From positions 1 to 21,586 of IMG/VR virus record IMGVR_UViG_3300046457_000170: DNA of 21,586 nucleotides. One strand, written 5' to 3'. The notes below the pieces were generated by a model, which was given only the letters and a program-made list of their open reading frames with translations, was not told the origin of the DNA and searched no databases. The position numbers and the translations under genes are program-made. The stretch is from a virus. This document shows, piece by piece, positions 13,070 through 19,475 of this stretch. Each line of letters begins with the position of its first letter. Within the stretch, counting starts at the first letter, position 1.

Positions 13070-14062
13070 TTACTGGAAAGCCACCATGTTGGCCTGAAGG
13101 TGATCAGGTGCCAGCTTGGCATACCGTTGGGTCGTCAGCGGGTTCGTGTGCCCGAGGAACTGACCGATGTGGTAGAGGGGAACGCCCTCCTGAGCCTGCC
13201 ACGATGCGCAGGTATGTCGGCAAGTGTACATGACCGTATCGTCGAGGCCAGGGAGAGCCGCCTTCACGACTTTCCAGAAGTCAACCATGGTGCGGCAGCG
13301 GAGACCAGTCCATGGCCCGTTCTGCCCGAGTGCCCGTTGGTTGTTGACGGCCTCCAGCGCCCGAGGCGACAGAGGAACCGTGCGAGGCTTGCCGGTCTTC
13401 GTCAGGAGGAACGACACGCGCCCATCGTTGACGTTGGCCCACTTCAGCGTCTCACCCTCAGACCAAGGTCGAGCCCCGGTATGGCAGAGGAAGATGAAAA
13501 AGTCCCGCTGCCGGTGGAAGCCGTTCTTGGTCATCCAGTCGACGATGGTTTCGAACTCGGCCTTGGTGAAGAACCGTGTCCGACCGTTCCGGCCCTCGGC
13601 AGCCGCGTCATGCGGCAGCGTGAAGTCGAGCTTGATCTTTGCCTTATCGGCGACCGTGCGCAGCATCGACATGTAGCGGTTCTGCGTGGTCGGAGCGATC
13701 TCCCGATCGTCGATGAGGTGGAACCTGAACTCGGTCAGGGTCTCCTCGGAGAAAGCGTCCTTGGTCGGCGTTGCCGGTCCAACCCACTTGAGGAAGTAAT
13801 TGGCGTTGGCGATCTGCCCCTTCCCTCCCCGCATTGGTTCCCAGTAGTCCTTGATGACGCGCTTGACGGTGTTCCCGACCGTCCCGACGTCACCGCCACC
13901 GATCATCCCGACCGGCTTCTCGACGGTAAGGCCGCGCTTGATGCGCCGCCTCTGGTCCGTCTCCCAATCCTCGGCAGCATCGCGGGTCTCGAAGGACGCC
14001 ACGTAGCTCTGCCCTTGCACCATGAATTTGGCGCGAAAACTGTTTCCTCTAGCTTCAATCAA
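13070..14062 (-). CDS. Tyrosine-family site-specific integrase
   Basis: This 330-aa protein has the two-part layout of phage integrases: an N-terminal arm-binding and SAM-like core-binding region (about 1-160) and a C-terminal catalytic domain. Catalytic residues seen are R198 (HTGARPWSEGE), the beta-hairpin Lys in LTKTGKPRTVPL, R282 and H283 in YTCRHTCASW, H305 in FLGHT and nucleophile Y314 in TTQRYAKL. The box II His three residues before R282 is Tyr (Y279), a variation I believe occurs in related integrases. The TTG start has GGAGG six bases upstream and overlaps the end of the winged-helix gene. tRNA-Leu and repeats downstream form its likely attP. It makes this a temperate T7-like phage. 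Confidence 0.95.
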   Translation of the reverse strand: MIEARGNSFRAKFMVQGQSYVASFETRDAAEDWETDQRRRIKRGLTVEKPVGMIGGGDVGTVGNTVKRVIKDYWEPMRGGKGQIANANYFLKWVGPATPTKDAFSEETLTEFRFHLIDDREIAPTTQNRYMSMLRTVADKAKIKLDFTLPHDAAAEGRNGRTRFFTKAEFETIVDWMTKNGFHRQRDFFIFLCHTGARPWSEGETLKWANVNDGRVSFLLTKTGKPRTVPLSPRALEAVNNQRALGQNGPWTGLRCRTMVDFWKVVKAALPGLDDTVMYTCRHTCASWQAQEGVPLYHIGQFLGHTNPLTTQRYAKLAPDHLQANMVAFQ

Positions 14063-14405
14063 GCAATGCCTCCAATGCTGCCATCACCCGCACACCCTTT
14101 GGTGTCAGTGTTACGCGCTTATTCCTGCGGTCCATGATGTCCTCCTTGCTGACGAGGATATTCAGGCCCGGCATGCCCTTACGGTGATATTCACTGAGAG
14201 CAGCGACGTTCCGCGAGACCGAGCCAGTCGAGTGACCGGTTACGTTCGCGAGGTCCGTTATTGTGCTCTCAGGTTTTGCTGCGGCGGCGAGGAAGATCGC
14301 CATCTGCTGTGCCTGCATCTCGGCGTTCAGCTTCCTGAACTCTTCGATGAATGATGCGACCTTGCGGGCCACCTTGGCGGTCTTAATCTGTTCTTCTCTG
14401 GTCAT
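14055..14405 (-). CDS. MarR-like winged-helix regulator, 116 aa
   Basis: After a charged N-terminal helix (MTREEQIKTAKVARKVASFIEEF) comes a helix-turn-helix, ITDLANVTGHSTGSVSRNVAALSE (about 49-71), then a wing with DRRNKRVTLTPKGVRVM. The last segment is the typical MarR-family wing and return to helix. It overlaps int by eight bases, so both are made together. It could be the lysogeny repressor, an int regulator or an excisionase-like factor; the sequence does not decide. The ATG has AAGGTGG, but 12 bases away, so translation may be weak. A TATAAC -10-like element lies about 50 bases upstream. Confidence 0.78.
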   Translation of the reverse strand: MTREEQIKTAKVARKVASFIEEFRKLNAEMQAQQMAIFLAAAAKPESTITDLANVTGHSTGSVSRNVAALSEYHRKGMPGLNILVSKEDIMDRRNKRVTLTPKGVRVMAALEALLD

Positions 14406-14490
14406 AGCTGTGTGTATCCACCTTTAGTCGGTTGATTTGTTATACTTTCACAGGCGCAATCTTCCTCAATGTCGAGATAATTGCAAGAGG
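14406..14490 (-). promoter_or_regulatory. Possible host-type promoter for regulator-int
   Basis: The minus strand of this 85-base gap holds GTATAACAAATC, with TATAAC matching the sigma-70 -10 box in five of six bases. No good -35 lies at 17 bases (TTGAGG is 19 bases away). It is the only apparent place for a promoter serving the regulator and int without the phage polymerase. Confidence 0.3.
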
Positions 14491-14679
14491 CTAATTAAAC
14501 CGTTCGTGCAACAGTTCAACCGCAAAGAGAATTTCTCCCCCTTCGGCTGGACAGATTACGCGAAGGCCGCGAGCTTCAGACTGCTCTACAAGCCATAGGG
14601 TGTCTTCGTTGTAGTCGGGCATCAGGTCCGCCGCTTCCGGATTGATGCTCTGGAAATACTCTGGGGCAGTTGCATACAC
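14491..14679 (-). CDS. Hypothetical acidic protein, 62 aa
   Basis: The GTG start has GAGGA ten bases upstream. The protein is acidic (MYATAPEYFQSINPEAADLMPDYNEDTLWLVEQSEARG), followed by a strand-like RVICPAEGGEILFAVELLHERFN. No family recognised. It stands alone between two non-coding gaps, just before the lysogeny genes, and may belong to that control region. Confidence 0.55.
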   Translation of the reverse strand: MYATAPEYFQSINPEAADLMPDYNEDTLWLVEQSEARGLRVICPAEGGEILFAVELLHERFN

Positions 14680-14880
14680 GATGCGTTATTCCTCGTGGAA
14701 TTTGGGGTTGATTTTATTGTCTTTTTCGTGGGGGACGTTGGATCACCAAGACGAAGGTACGCTATACCCCAGCCCCGGCTTGGCGATCAATTATTAACAA
14801 AAGTTAATGCTGTCTATAACGAAATTTCATTACCATCACAGATAGAATCACATGTTGTAATTTTAACGCCCCTCCCCATA
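14680..14880. promoter_or_regulatory. AT-rich intergenic region with operator-like palindrome
   Basis: This 200-base gap is clearly more AT-rich than the genes around it. It contains TTAACAAAAGTTAA (14794-14807, arms TTAAC/GTTAA) and GAAATTTC (14821-14828). On the minus strand TTGATC lies 18 bases before TATAGC, a weak sigma-70-like pair. It separates the HTH_39-like gene from the lysogeny module and could hold an operator or promoter switch. Confidence 0.4.
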
Positions 14881-15381
14881 TCAGGCGGCCAAAATATACC
14901 GAGCGTAACGCTGACCGGTGTGATCCTCATGAAGCGTCCGGTTGATCTTATGGCCGAGGCGCTTCAACTCCGTGATTCGCTTGGACAACGACCGGCACCG
15001 CAGAACACCCTGAGCCTCGATCGAGGTCACATCGCCCTTCTTGCGCAGCATCTGGAGAACCTGAGAGGTCATCGGTGCCGTGGGTTCGATCGGTGTCGTG
15101 GGGATGGCCGATTGTGCGGGTTCAGCCTGGACGATTTCGGACAGAGGGGTGATCACGCCGACGATCTGGGTGGCATCGACCCACCAGAACGTGGGATTTG
15201 TCGGCAGCTTAAGGCCCAATGCTCTGGCCGATCCGGTGAAGTCCTCGCTTGAGGCTTCGGCCCAGCCCTTACCGTCGAGACGAAGGATGGTTACGTCGTC
15301 GCTACCTACATCAACGACGATACCGCTGATGTTTTCGTAGTTGATGAAGACGGTCTTACCGAGGAGGTTCTTGAGGTTCAT
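14881..15381 (-). CDS. Protein with C-terminal HTH_39-like winged helix, 166 aa
   Basis: The N-terminal half (1-75) is strand-rich (NLLGKTVFINYENISGIVVDVGSDDVTILRLDGKG). A Pro/Thr-rich linker (about 85-105) leads to the C-terminal domain, SQVLQMLRKKGDVTSIEAQ, then RSLSKRITELKRLGHKI and RYARYILA. This is the order of HTH_39-type phage domains: VL..L, T..EA, RI.EL+..G..I and Y.L. It should bind DNA. The ATG has AAAGGA nine bases upstream. It sits between the early small genes and the lysogeny module, next to an AT-rich gap with a palindrome, so it may regulate that region. Confidence 0.75.
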   Translation of the reverse strand: MNLKNLLGKTVFINYENISGIVVDVGSDDVTILRLDGKGWAEASSEDFTGSARALGLKLPTNPTFWWVDATQIVGVITPLSEIVQAEPAQSAIPTTPIEPTAPMTSQVLQMLRKKGDVTSIEAQGVLRCRSLSKRITELKRLGHKINRTLHEDHTGQRYARYILAA

Positions 15382-15407
15382 GTCAGTTTTCCTTTGTTGT
15401 CGAGAGA

Positions 15408-15560
15408 TCAGTTGAAGCGAACGCCGAGAGCCGCAGCCCCGGTGATGTGGTACGCACTGTTACGCACCATCGCCGCAGCCGGTGAAGGGATGCGAACGTT
15501 GGCGAGGTGGGCGACGGCAGCCTTACGGGCAGCGACGAGCTTGGGATGGTTCAGATGCAC
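15408..15560 (-). CDS. Hypothetical basic protein, 50 aa
   Basis: I choose the GTG at 15560 with AAGGGA nine bases upstream; the longer frame to 15722 has shadow-like His/Arg-rich sequence. The product (VHLNHPKLVAARKAAVAHLANVRIPSP, then a Gly/Ala-rich end) is small, basic and helical. Its start lies inside the end of the 39-aa membrane gene. No family recognised. Confidence 0.5.
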   Translation of the reverse strand: MHLNHPKLVAARKAAVAHLANVRIPSPAAAMVRNSAYHITGAAALGVRFN

Positions 15561-15670
15561 GACTTTTTGTCCCTTACAATCATGAGGATGATGGTGAAGA
15601 TCAGCGCGGAGGCCGTGACGACCCCGGCGACGATCAGAAACTGGATGAGGGCGAGGAACGCGGTGATCAC
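15551..15670 (-). CDS. Small membrane protein, 39 aa
   Basis: The GTG start overlaps the TGA of the preceding gene (GTGA). Nearly the whole chain is hydrophobic (ITAFLALIQFLIVAGVVTAS and ALIFTIILMIV), ending in a basic RDKKSCI tail; one long or two short membrane helices. No family recognised. It is part of three consecutive tiny membrane genes. Confidence 0.55.
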   Translation of the reverse strand: MITAFLALIQFLIVAGVVTASALIFTIILMIVRDKKSCI

Positions 15671-15816
15671 TTGACGCCACTCTGGCGCTTCCAGCGGCGC
15701 TTGGCCCGATACCGGTAGACAAGCCAGCCCATGAAGAGGATGGAAATCACGATGGCCATGAACAGGACCGGCGCGAAGACGTGCCAGACGAACCAGAGGA
15801 TGAGGATGTTAATCAT
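15667..15816 (-). CDS. Small membrane protein, 49 aa
   Basis: A hydrophobic N-terminal region (INILILWFVWHVFAPVLFMA, then VISILFMGWLVY) is followed by a strongly basic tail (RYRAKRRWKRQSGVK). One or two membrane helices with the tail in the cytoplasm are expected. The ATG lies within the last codons of the 26-aa ORF upstream; the ribosome site is weak. Function unknown. Confidence 0.55.
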   Translation of the reverse strand: MINILILWFVWHVFAPVLFMAIVISILFMGWLVYRYRAKRRWKRQSGVK

Positions 15817-15889
15817 TGGTTGTGATTGCCTTTACTTGAAGCCAGAGGATGAAAGCGATTGCGATTGGGAGGAGCCAGAGCGCGTTCAT
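15809..15889 (-). CDS. Putative tiny membrane peptide, 26 aa
   Basis: The ATG overlaps the TGA of the upstream 88-aa gene (ATGA), and the end overlaps the next ATG. The sequence is a single hydrophobic helix (ALWLLPIAIAFILWLQ) with a short polar end. The overlap on both sides argues for translation, though its size leaves doubt. Confidence 0.42.
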   Translation of the reverse strand: MNALWLLPIAIAFILWLQVKAITTND

Positions 15890-16152
15890 GCGGCTGCTGC
15901 CTCTCTCGTGTGCCAGACCGGCGGCTCATAGAGCGGCCAATGCATTGGTCCATCGGTTGGGAGGTGGTACCAGTAGCCAACGTCGATGATGTCGATCTCG
16001 GCAGGCAGCGCGTTACCGTGGGCCGCTTTGAACTCCTCCAGATCGAACCGAGCGATCACATGGGTGCCGTAGCGTGTCCCTCCGATATTCACGCCAGTCT
16101 CTGGGTTGCAGAAGAACGTGCGGTTGTTGCTCTTGATGAGAATGTTTCTCAC
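15886..16152 (-). CDS. Hypothetical protein, 88 aa
   Basis: I choose the GTG at 16152, which overlaps the TGA of the upstream gene (GTGA), because the longer frame to 16248 runs antiparallel to no ribosome site and reads Arg/Pro-rich shadow sequence. The product is strand-rich (NILIKSNNRTFFCNPETGVNIGG, then HVIARFDLEEFKAAHG and EIDIIDVGYWYHL). No family recognised; an early phage protein by position. Confidence 0.6.
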   Translation of the reverse strand: MRNILIKSNNRTFFCNPETGVNIGGTRYGTHVIARFDLEEFKAAHGNALPAEIDIIDVGYWYHLPTDGPMHWPLYEPPVWHTREAAAA

Positions 16153-16313
16153 TGGACGAGGACCTTCCCTGTTCGGCCAGCGAGGACCCTTGCGGTGGTC
16201 ACGGCTGCCGTGCGTTTCGTGTAGAAACCGAGGTGAGTACCGATCCACCCCGGCTGATTGTGGCGAAGCTCCCAGCGACCCGGAGCGAGCTTTTCGATGA
16301 CGTAGGTGCTCAT
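16149..16313 (-). CDS. Hypothetical protein, 54 aa
   Basis: The ATG has GAGGG six bases upstream. The sequence MSTYVIEKLAPGRWELRHNQ, then GWIGTHLGFYTKRTAAVTTARVL looks like a compact strand-strand-helix unit with aromatic residues. No family recognised. The TGA overlaps the next GTG, so it is coupled to the 88-aa gene. Confidence 0.62.
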   Translation of the reverse strand: MSTYVIEKLAPGRWELRHNQPGWIGTHLGFYTKRTAAVTTARVLAGRTGKVLVQ

Positions 16314-16322
16314 TGGTTGCCC

Positions 16323-16613
16323 TCAGCAGTTGATGGTTAGGATCAGGCCCGACAGGCTCGACAGGTATCTTGCGACCACCTCAGCCTCGGCGAACGTCTC
16401 GCAGTCGGTGATTGCCTCGCAGCCGCCCCCTTTCAGGTGGCCGTAGACCGTGAAAAACTCAGCCTCATCGGCCCCGTAGCCGCCCTCGATACAGGTCGCG
16501 TCTTCGTAGGGGTCCGAGACGTCTACGCATCCGCCCAGTTCGAGCCAGTTGAACTGCGACCAGTCGGGCTCAGCGTAGTTGGAGCAGCAGTTGAAAAGCG
16601 TCTGGTTGTCCAT
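16323..16613 (-). CDS. Hypothetical acidic Cys-containing protein, 96 aa
   Basis: An acidic protein with seven Cys (MDNQTLFNCCSNYAEPDW, GGCVDVSD, TCIEGGYG, GGGCEAITDCETF and a C-terminal INC). The C-terminal part (CETFAEAEVVARYLSSLSGLILTI) is helix then strand. Low net charge with many Asp/Glu is typical of early phage inhibitors and DNA mimics, but nothing specific supports such a role. It starts five bases after the preceding stop codon. Confidence 0.65.
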   Translation of the reverse strand: MDNQTLFNCCSNYAEPDWSQFNWLELGGCVDVSDPYEDATCIEGGYGADEAEFFTVYGHLKGGGCEAITDCETFAEAEVVARYLSSLSGLILTINC

Positions 16614-16617
16614 GGTT

Positions 16618-17025
16618 TCACCATTGATCTGCAGGCACCGAAGAGACCTTGGTTGCCTTGGTTCCGTTGAAAGCGAGTTGCGTCTTGCCCATGAAGACGT
16701 GTTCGTCTGGGACTTCGTAGGTGACCATCAGGCCACCCGATTTTGCCATCGCCCTGCATCCCGGCTTGCTCCCAAACCAAGAGCGGAGCTGCTTCTTGCT
16801 CCGACAGGCGAAGTAGAAGTCGTGGCTATCCACCAACAACCGGTTGCCCTCATCGTCATAGCCACGGAAGAGATTGCAGAGCGGCGTCCCGTATTCTGAT
16901 GTCGGGCCCGGATGGTCGTAGGCCGACCGGCCATAGCGACGGTGCTTGTTGTCGTCGTGATCGTGGGCGAGGCCATAATCAAAGGCCCCTCCCCCAGATC
17001 GATGTTCGATGCGATAAACCTGCAT
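16618..17025 (-). CDS. Hypothetical protein, 135 aa
   Basis: The ATG has AAGAG upstream and follows a promoter motif by about 24 bases, so it should be well expressed. The protein begins MQVYRIEHRSGGGAFDYGLA, has a His/Asp-rich part (HDHDDNKHRRYGRSAYDHPGP) and later VDSHDFYFACRSKKQLRSWFG and GLMVTYEVPDEHVFMGKTQLAF. The second half looks like a small mixed fold. No family recognised. Confidence 0.7.
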   Translation of the reverse strand: MQVYRIEHRSGGGAFDYGLAHDHDDNKHRRYGRSAYDHPGPTSEYGTPLCNLFRGYDDEGNRLLVDSHDFYFACRSKKQLRSWFGSKPGCRAMAKSGGLMVTYEVPDEHVFMGKTQLAFNGTKATKVSSVPADQW

Positions 17026-17048
17026 GGTGGTTCTCTTGATGCGATAGT

Positions 17049-17068
17049 TGCAATACTGCAGGCATTAG
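17049..17068 (-). promoter_or_regulatory. Phage promoter motif before the 135-aa gene
   Basis: The minus strand reads CTAATGCCTGCAGTATTGCA, with one change in the CACTAT core (CAGTAT). It lies in the 39-base gap between two early genes, and the TAA of the upstream gene is within it. Confidence 0.6.
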
Positions 17069-17901
17069 CCCACGACAAAGCCAGAGGTGTCGCGCTTGGC
17101 TGGCCCCTTGGCATAGAGCCCGACGATCACGCCGGTTGGATCAAGGAAGCGCATGTCGTCGCTGTCACCGTCGATGACTGGGCGGATAATGCGTGTGGTT
17201 GAGACGACACCATTTGAGGCGTCACCGAAGGCATCACCGCTGTAGAGCATGTTGTCGCGGATTTCCTTGTCACGGTAGACGACTGCCATGTTAGCGCCGG
17301 TCTCACATGCCGCCTTGATGACTGCCGCCGCATAAGCCGGATTGGCACCCGAGTAGCTCAAAACCAACCGATAGTTCTTCGGCAGGTTGCGATAGACGCG
17401 CTTGTACACCTTGGTGTAGTCGTAGAACTGAACCGATGGGAAAGCCTCAAAGATCGAGGCGTAGCGGTCAGAACCCCATTCCTCGACATGCTGACCGGCA
17501 GCGTTGAGGTTGTTCGAGACCCACGGGATTTCGACAGGATGCGCGACCTCCCATTGAATGTCGCTGGTGCCGTTGAGGCGTATCGCAGGCTTGACGCCCT
17601 TGCGGTGGCAGTAGCGAACAAAGGCTTCAATGTCGCGGACAAGCTCAGCCATGAACTCCGCACGGTTAGCCAAGTAGCGCTTGGTCTTATTGATGCGAGA
17701 GGTCTGGATTGAGGAGTAGACACCGCCCAGACCGGCCTTGTTCAGGCAACCGGTGATGCAAGCGGCTTGTTCAGCCATCGGGCAGACATTGGAACCTGCC
17801 AGAGTATACGGCGCAAGGTACATGATGGCGGTTTCATACTCACCGTCACCTTTGATTGTCTTGGCGTTGTTGCCAGAGCGGATTGTGTTGCTCTTGAACA
17901 T
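17065..17901 (-). CDS. Early protein of gp88-like type, 278 aa
   Basis: I choose the ATG at 17901 because GGGGAT lies just upstream; an earlier ATG at 17913 overlaps that site, and the frame to 17988 runs through a promoter. The N-terminal third has clustered Cys (SNVCPMAEQAACITGCLNKAG), then Arg/Lys-rich helices (INKTKRYLANRAEFMAELV), the strand KPAIRLNGTSDIQWE, and later VQFYDYTKVYKR, YRLVLSYSGANPAY, NMAVVYRDK and a C-terminal FLDPTGVIVGLYAKG. This layout recalls phage gp88-type proteins of unknown function. The repeated strand-helix order suggests a TIM-barrel-like fold. It is the largest early gene. Confidence 0.75.
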   Translation of the reverse strand: MFKSNTIRSGNNAKTIKGDGEYETAIMYLAPYTLAGSNVCPMAEQAACITGCLNKAGLGGVYSSIQTSRINKTKRYLANRAEFMAELVRDIEAFVRYCHRKGVKPAIRLNGTSDIQWEVAHPVEIPWVSNNLNAAGQHVEEWGSDRYASIFEAFPSVQFYDYTKVYKRVYRNLPKNYRLVLSYSGANPAYAAAVIKAACETGANMAVVYRDKEIRDNMLYSGDAFGDASNGVVSTTRIIRPVIDGDSDDMRFLDPTGVIVGLYAKGPAKRDTSGFVVG

Positions 17902-17925
17902 GGTTATCCCCATTTGTGCAATGGT

Positions 17926-17945
17926 TGCGATAGTGCAACCGGTTG
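17926..17945 (-). promoter_or_regulatory. Phage promoter motif before the 278-aa gene
   Basis: The minus strand reads CAACCGGTTGCACTATCGCA; its last ten bases are identical to the SSB promoter. GGTTGC-ACTATC-GCAACC is also a perfect 6-bp palindrome with 6-base spacer. It is 25 bases upstream of the start codon at 17901. Confidence 0.75.
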
Positions 17946-17984
17946 GACATAGTGAGCCCGAGCGAGTGGCTCGAGCCTCTATGG

Positions 17985-18056
17985 TCAACGCTGGTGACCG
18001 TGGTTGAATTGAAGGAAGACAAGGATTGAAGCGACCGTGACCAGAGCGTCCGTCAT
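17985..18056 (-). CDS. Putative tiny membrane peptide, 23 aa
   Basis: The ATG overlaps the TGA of the upstream gene (ATGA). The peptide MTDALVTVASILVFLQFNHG is mostly one hydrophobic stretch. It is very short and may be fortuitous, but it repeats the coupled micro-protein pattern of this genome. Confidence 0.3.
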   Translation of the reverse strand: MTDALVTVASILVFLQFNHGHQR

Positions 18057-18286
18057 GCGGTCACCTCAGCGACAATATCGTTAGCGCTGGTAAATCCTTT
18101 GAATAGGCGGCCACTGCGGTGCCAGCCCTCGGAAGTCCCGTCAGAGTAGCGCCCCTTACAGCCGAAGTCGTGGCGATTGGATACAGTCTCAATTGTCACC
18201 GTCTCACCTGAACGAGTGAGGTATTGGCCAGCCGCCTTTATGACGACCGGAAGAGTTACAAATGCTGCGAAGTATGCGCCGGTCAT
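18053..18286 (-). CDS. Hypothetical early protein, 77 aa
   Basis: I choose the ATG at 18286, with AAGGAG 11 bases upstream; a TTG at 18424 in frame would add 46 residues of uncertain quality. The protein has a beta-rich pattern (GQYLTRSGETVTIETVSNRH, then CKGRYSDGTSEGWHRSGRLF), as in small phage proteins with repeated Gly turns, ending in a helix (SANDIVAEV). It is the first minus-strand gene after the non-coding end region, so it is probably among the first expressed. Confidence 0.6.
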   Translation of the reverse strand: MTGAYFAAFVTLPVVIKAAGQYLTRSGETVTIETVSNRHDFGCKGRYSDGTSEGWHRSGRLFKGFTSANDIVAEVTA

Positions 18287-18517
18287 AGTGGCCTGTACTC
18301 CTTCGAGAGGCAGAACATTAGTGTGAAGCGGCCAATCTTCAGGAAGCGGAGACCGCCAACCCTGCGAGTTGTAATGTTGAACATCGGTTGTCCCCGGTTG
18401 ATGACATTGGCAAGTGACACACAACCCGAAGGCTGTGGTCTCTAGCTAAGGTCATACCTTAGGTAGTTTGGTGGTTCCGATTGGCGTTCGCGGCCTTTAG
18501 TCTCGGTTTCCTTAACT

Positions 18518-18535
18518 GCCAGCCTTACGGTTGGC
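18518..18535 (-). other. Stable GNRA-type hairpin in leader region
   Basis: On the minus strand GCCAACC-GTAA-GGCTGGC forms seven pairs (one G-T) closed by a GNRA tetraloop. There is no U-run, so it is not a standard terminator. It may be a transcript-stabilising or RNase III-type element of the early leader. Confidence 0.45.
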
Positions 18536-18696
18536 GCTCATCTATTGAAGCGGGACTAGATGACGTCCGGTGATTATGAGATTGTCAAAGAACCCAGTGA
18601 CCGTAGCCGCTGCTTAGTACCAGTGAGGAGGAAGCTCCCCGCCACCCCGTCCCGCCGAAGCGCTTCGTTTGGTGTGATTTGAATGTACGGATTAAC

Positions 18697-18716
18697 CGCG
18701 ACAGTGAAAACATCTA
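18697..18716 (-). promoter_or_regulatory. Phage promoter motif in the genome-end region
   Basis: The minus strand reads TAGATGTTTTCACTGTCGCG. It matches the window's promoter family in the core (CACTGTCGC) and upstream half. It points to the early genes and may correspond to T7 phiOL, which also serves replication. Its AGATGTTTTCAC part recurs at 19415-19426 without the downstream half. Confidence 0.65.
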
Positions 18717-18739
18717 TTTTCATGATGGGAGGATAAATC

Positions 18740-18850
18740 ATGCAACCGATTGAATTTACTCATCTATTTCTTCAAACCCACAAGACAGAAATAGCTTCAC
18801 AAGTGCGATATTTGGCCTGTTTCAATGGTTGGAATAGCGAAGAATATTGA
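18740..18850 (+). CDS. Small plus-strand ORF, 36 aa
   Basis: ATG preceded by GGGAGGA at ideal spacing, the best ribosome site on this strand. The peptide MQPIEFTHLFLQTHKTEIA and an aromatic/Cys-containing end (YLACFNGWNSEEY) have no recognised family. It is opposite to the main operon, starting 24 bases from the edge of a minus-strand promoter motif. No plus-strand promoter was evident. Confidence 0.4.
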   Translation: MQPIEFTHLFLQTHKTEIASQVRYLACFNGWNSEEY

Positions 18851-19036
18851 GTCCGATCAACAACTTAGGAGAGGTAAAGGCACTGATTTGCAGCGCTATC
18901 GGCCTAAGATCGGCCTTAAAACAGGATCAAGAACGCTGTGCATGTTACGCGCGGTATAGAGCACACGCATGTAAGGCCCATCGGGAACCATCGCCGACCG
19001 GAGGCAACTATCGCGTACCTCAGCAACGAATAAGTT

Positions 19037-19205
19037 GCATGCAATTCACTTGGACGCAAAGCTATAGAACGCCAATGATTACCACGGTAGACTATCGTGG
19101 ACTATGGTGTCGTGCGTCATGCTATGGTGTGCTATGGTGTCGTGTGCTCTTTGTTATCGCATACATCGATATCGAGATGAACGCATGCAAACAATTCAAT
19201 TGGAC
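19037..19205. repeat. Phased decamer array between direct repeats
   Basis: Ten-base units of form RCTATSGTGK lie at 19091, 19101, 19121 and 19131, all in the same ten-base register; the last two are identical (GCTATGGTGT). Flanking them are related sequences at 19037-19055 and 19183-19205, sharing GCATGCAA and CAATTCA(C/A)TTGGAC-like parts. T7 has short heptamer repeat arrays beside its terminal repeats; this may be the equivalent. Confidence 0.55.
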
Positions 19206-19475
19206 ACGACCATTCTACCCTCGCAAACCACAGATAGCGCTTGGTAACAGATGTTGCATCTGGTGTTGGCCATTGATTTCATTGGATAATCTGCCTCGAA
19301 TGGGCAAAACGATGGGAGAATGGGACGAATCGGGCCAGCCGCCAGCCGATCGAAGGGGGGCACGGGGGGTCCACGGCGCGGGCTATCTATATGATGCCAC
19401 CTGATAAATTTGTGGTGAAAACATCTGGACACCTCGGTCCACCATGGTCTACCTCAGCTCACCAAGGAGAAGCTA

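Larger units (their letters stand above)
18425..19475. other. Mostly non-coding region, probable genome-end/early control region
   Basis: About 1 kb has no convincing minus-strand gene. It holds a CTAAGGT-CAT-ACCTTAG palindrome (18446-18462), a hairpin (18518-18535), a promoter motif (18697-18716), a 36-aa plus-strand ORF, a decamer array (19091-19140) and two direct repeats around it. It lies between terminase and the early genes, where linear T7-like genomes have their terminal repeat and early promoters. I could not find a convincing sigma-70 promoter on the minus strand. Confidence 0.6.

Noticed and set aside
12908-14137. 409-codon plus-strand open frame
   Set aside because: It is the antisense of int, begins inside the tRNA, has no ribosome site and reads as Arg/Pro/Leu-rich shadow sequence.
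18278-18297. CACTATG on the minus strand as a promoter
   Set aside because: The core continues into the start codon and the upstream half does not match the family.
19091-19140. Short tandem repeats as a CRISPR-like array
   Set aside because: Units are ten bases without spacers of normal length and there are no cas genes.
18847-19404. 185-codon plus-strand open frame in the end region
   Set aside because: It starts at TTG without a ribosome site, is full of Cys, Trp and Arg, and runs through the decamer repeats; probably fortuitous.
19408-19427. Further promoter copy (CAGATGTTTTCACCACAAAT on the minus strand)
   Set aside because: The upstream half matches the copy at 18697 but the CACTRTYG core is lost.
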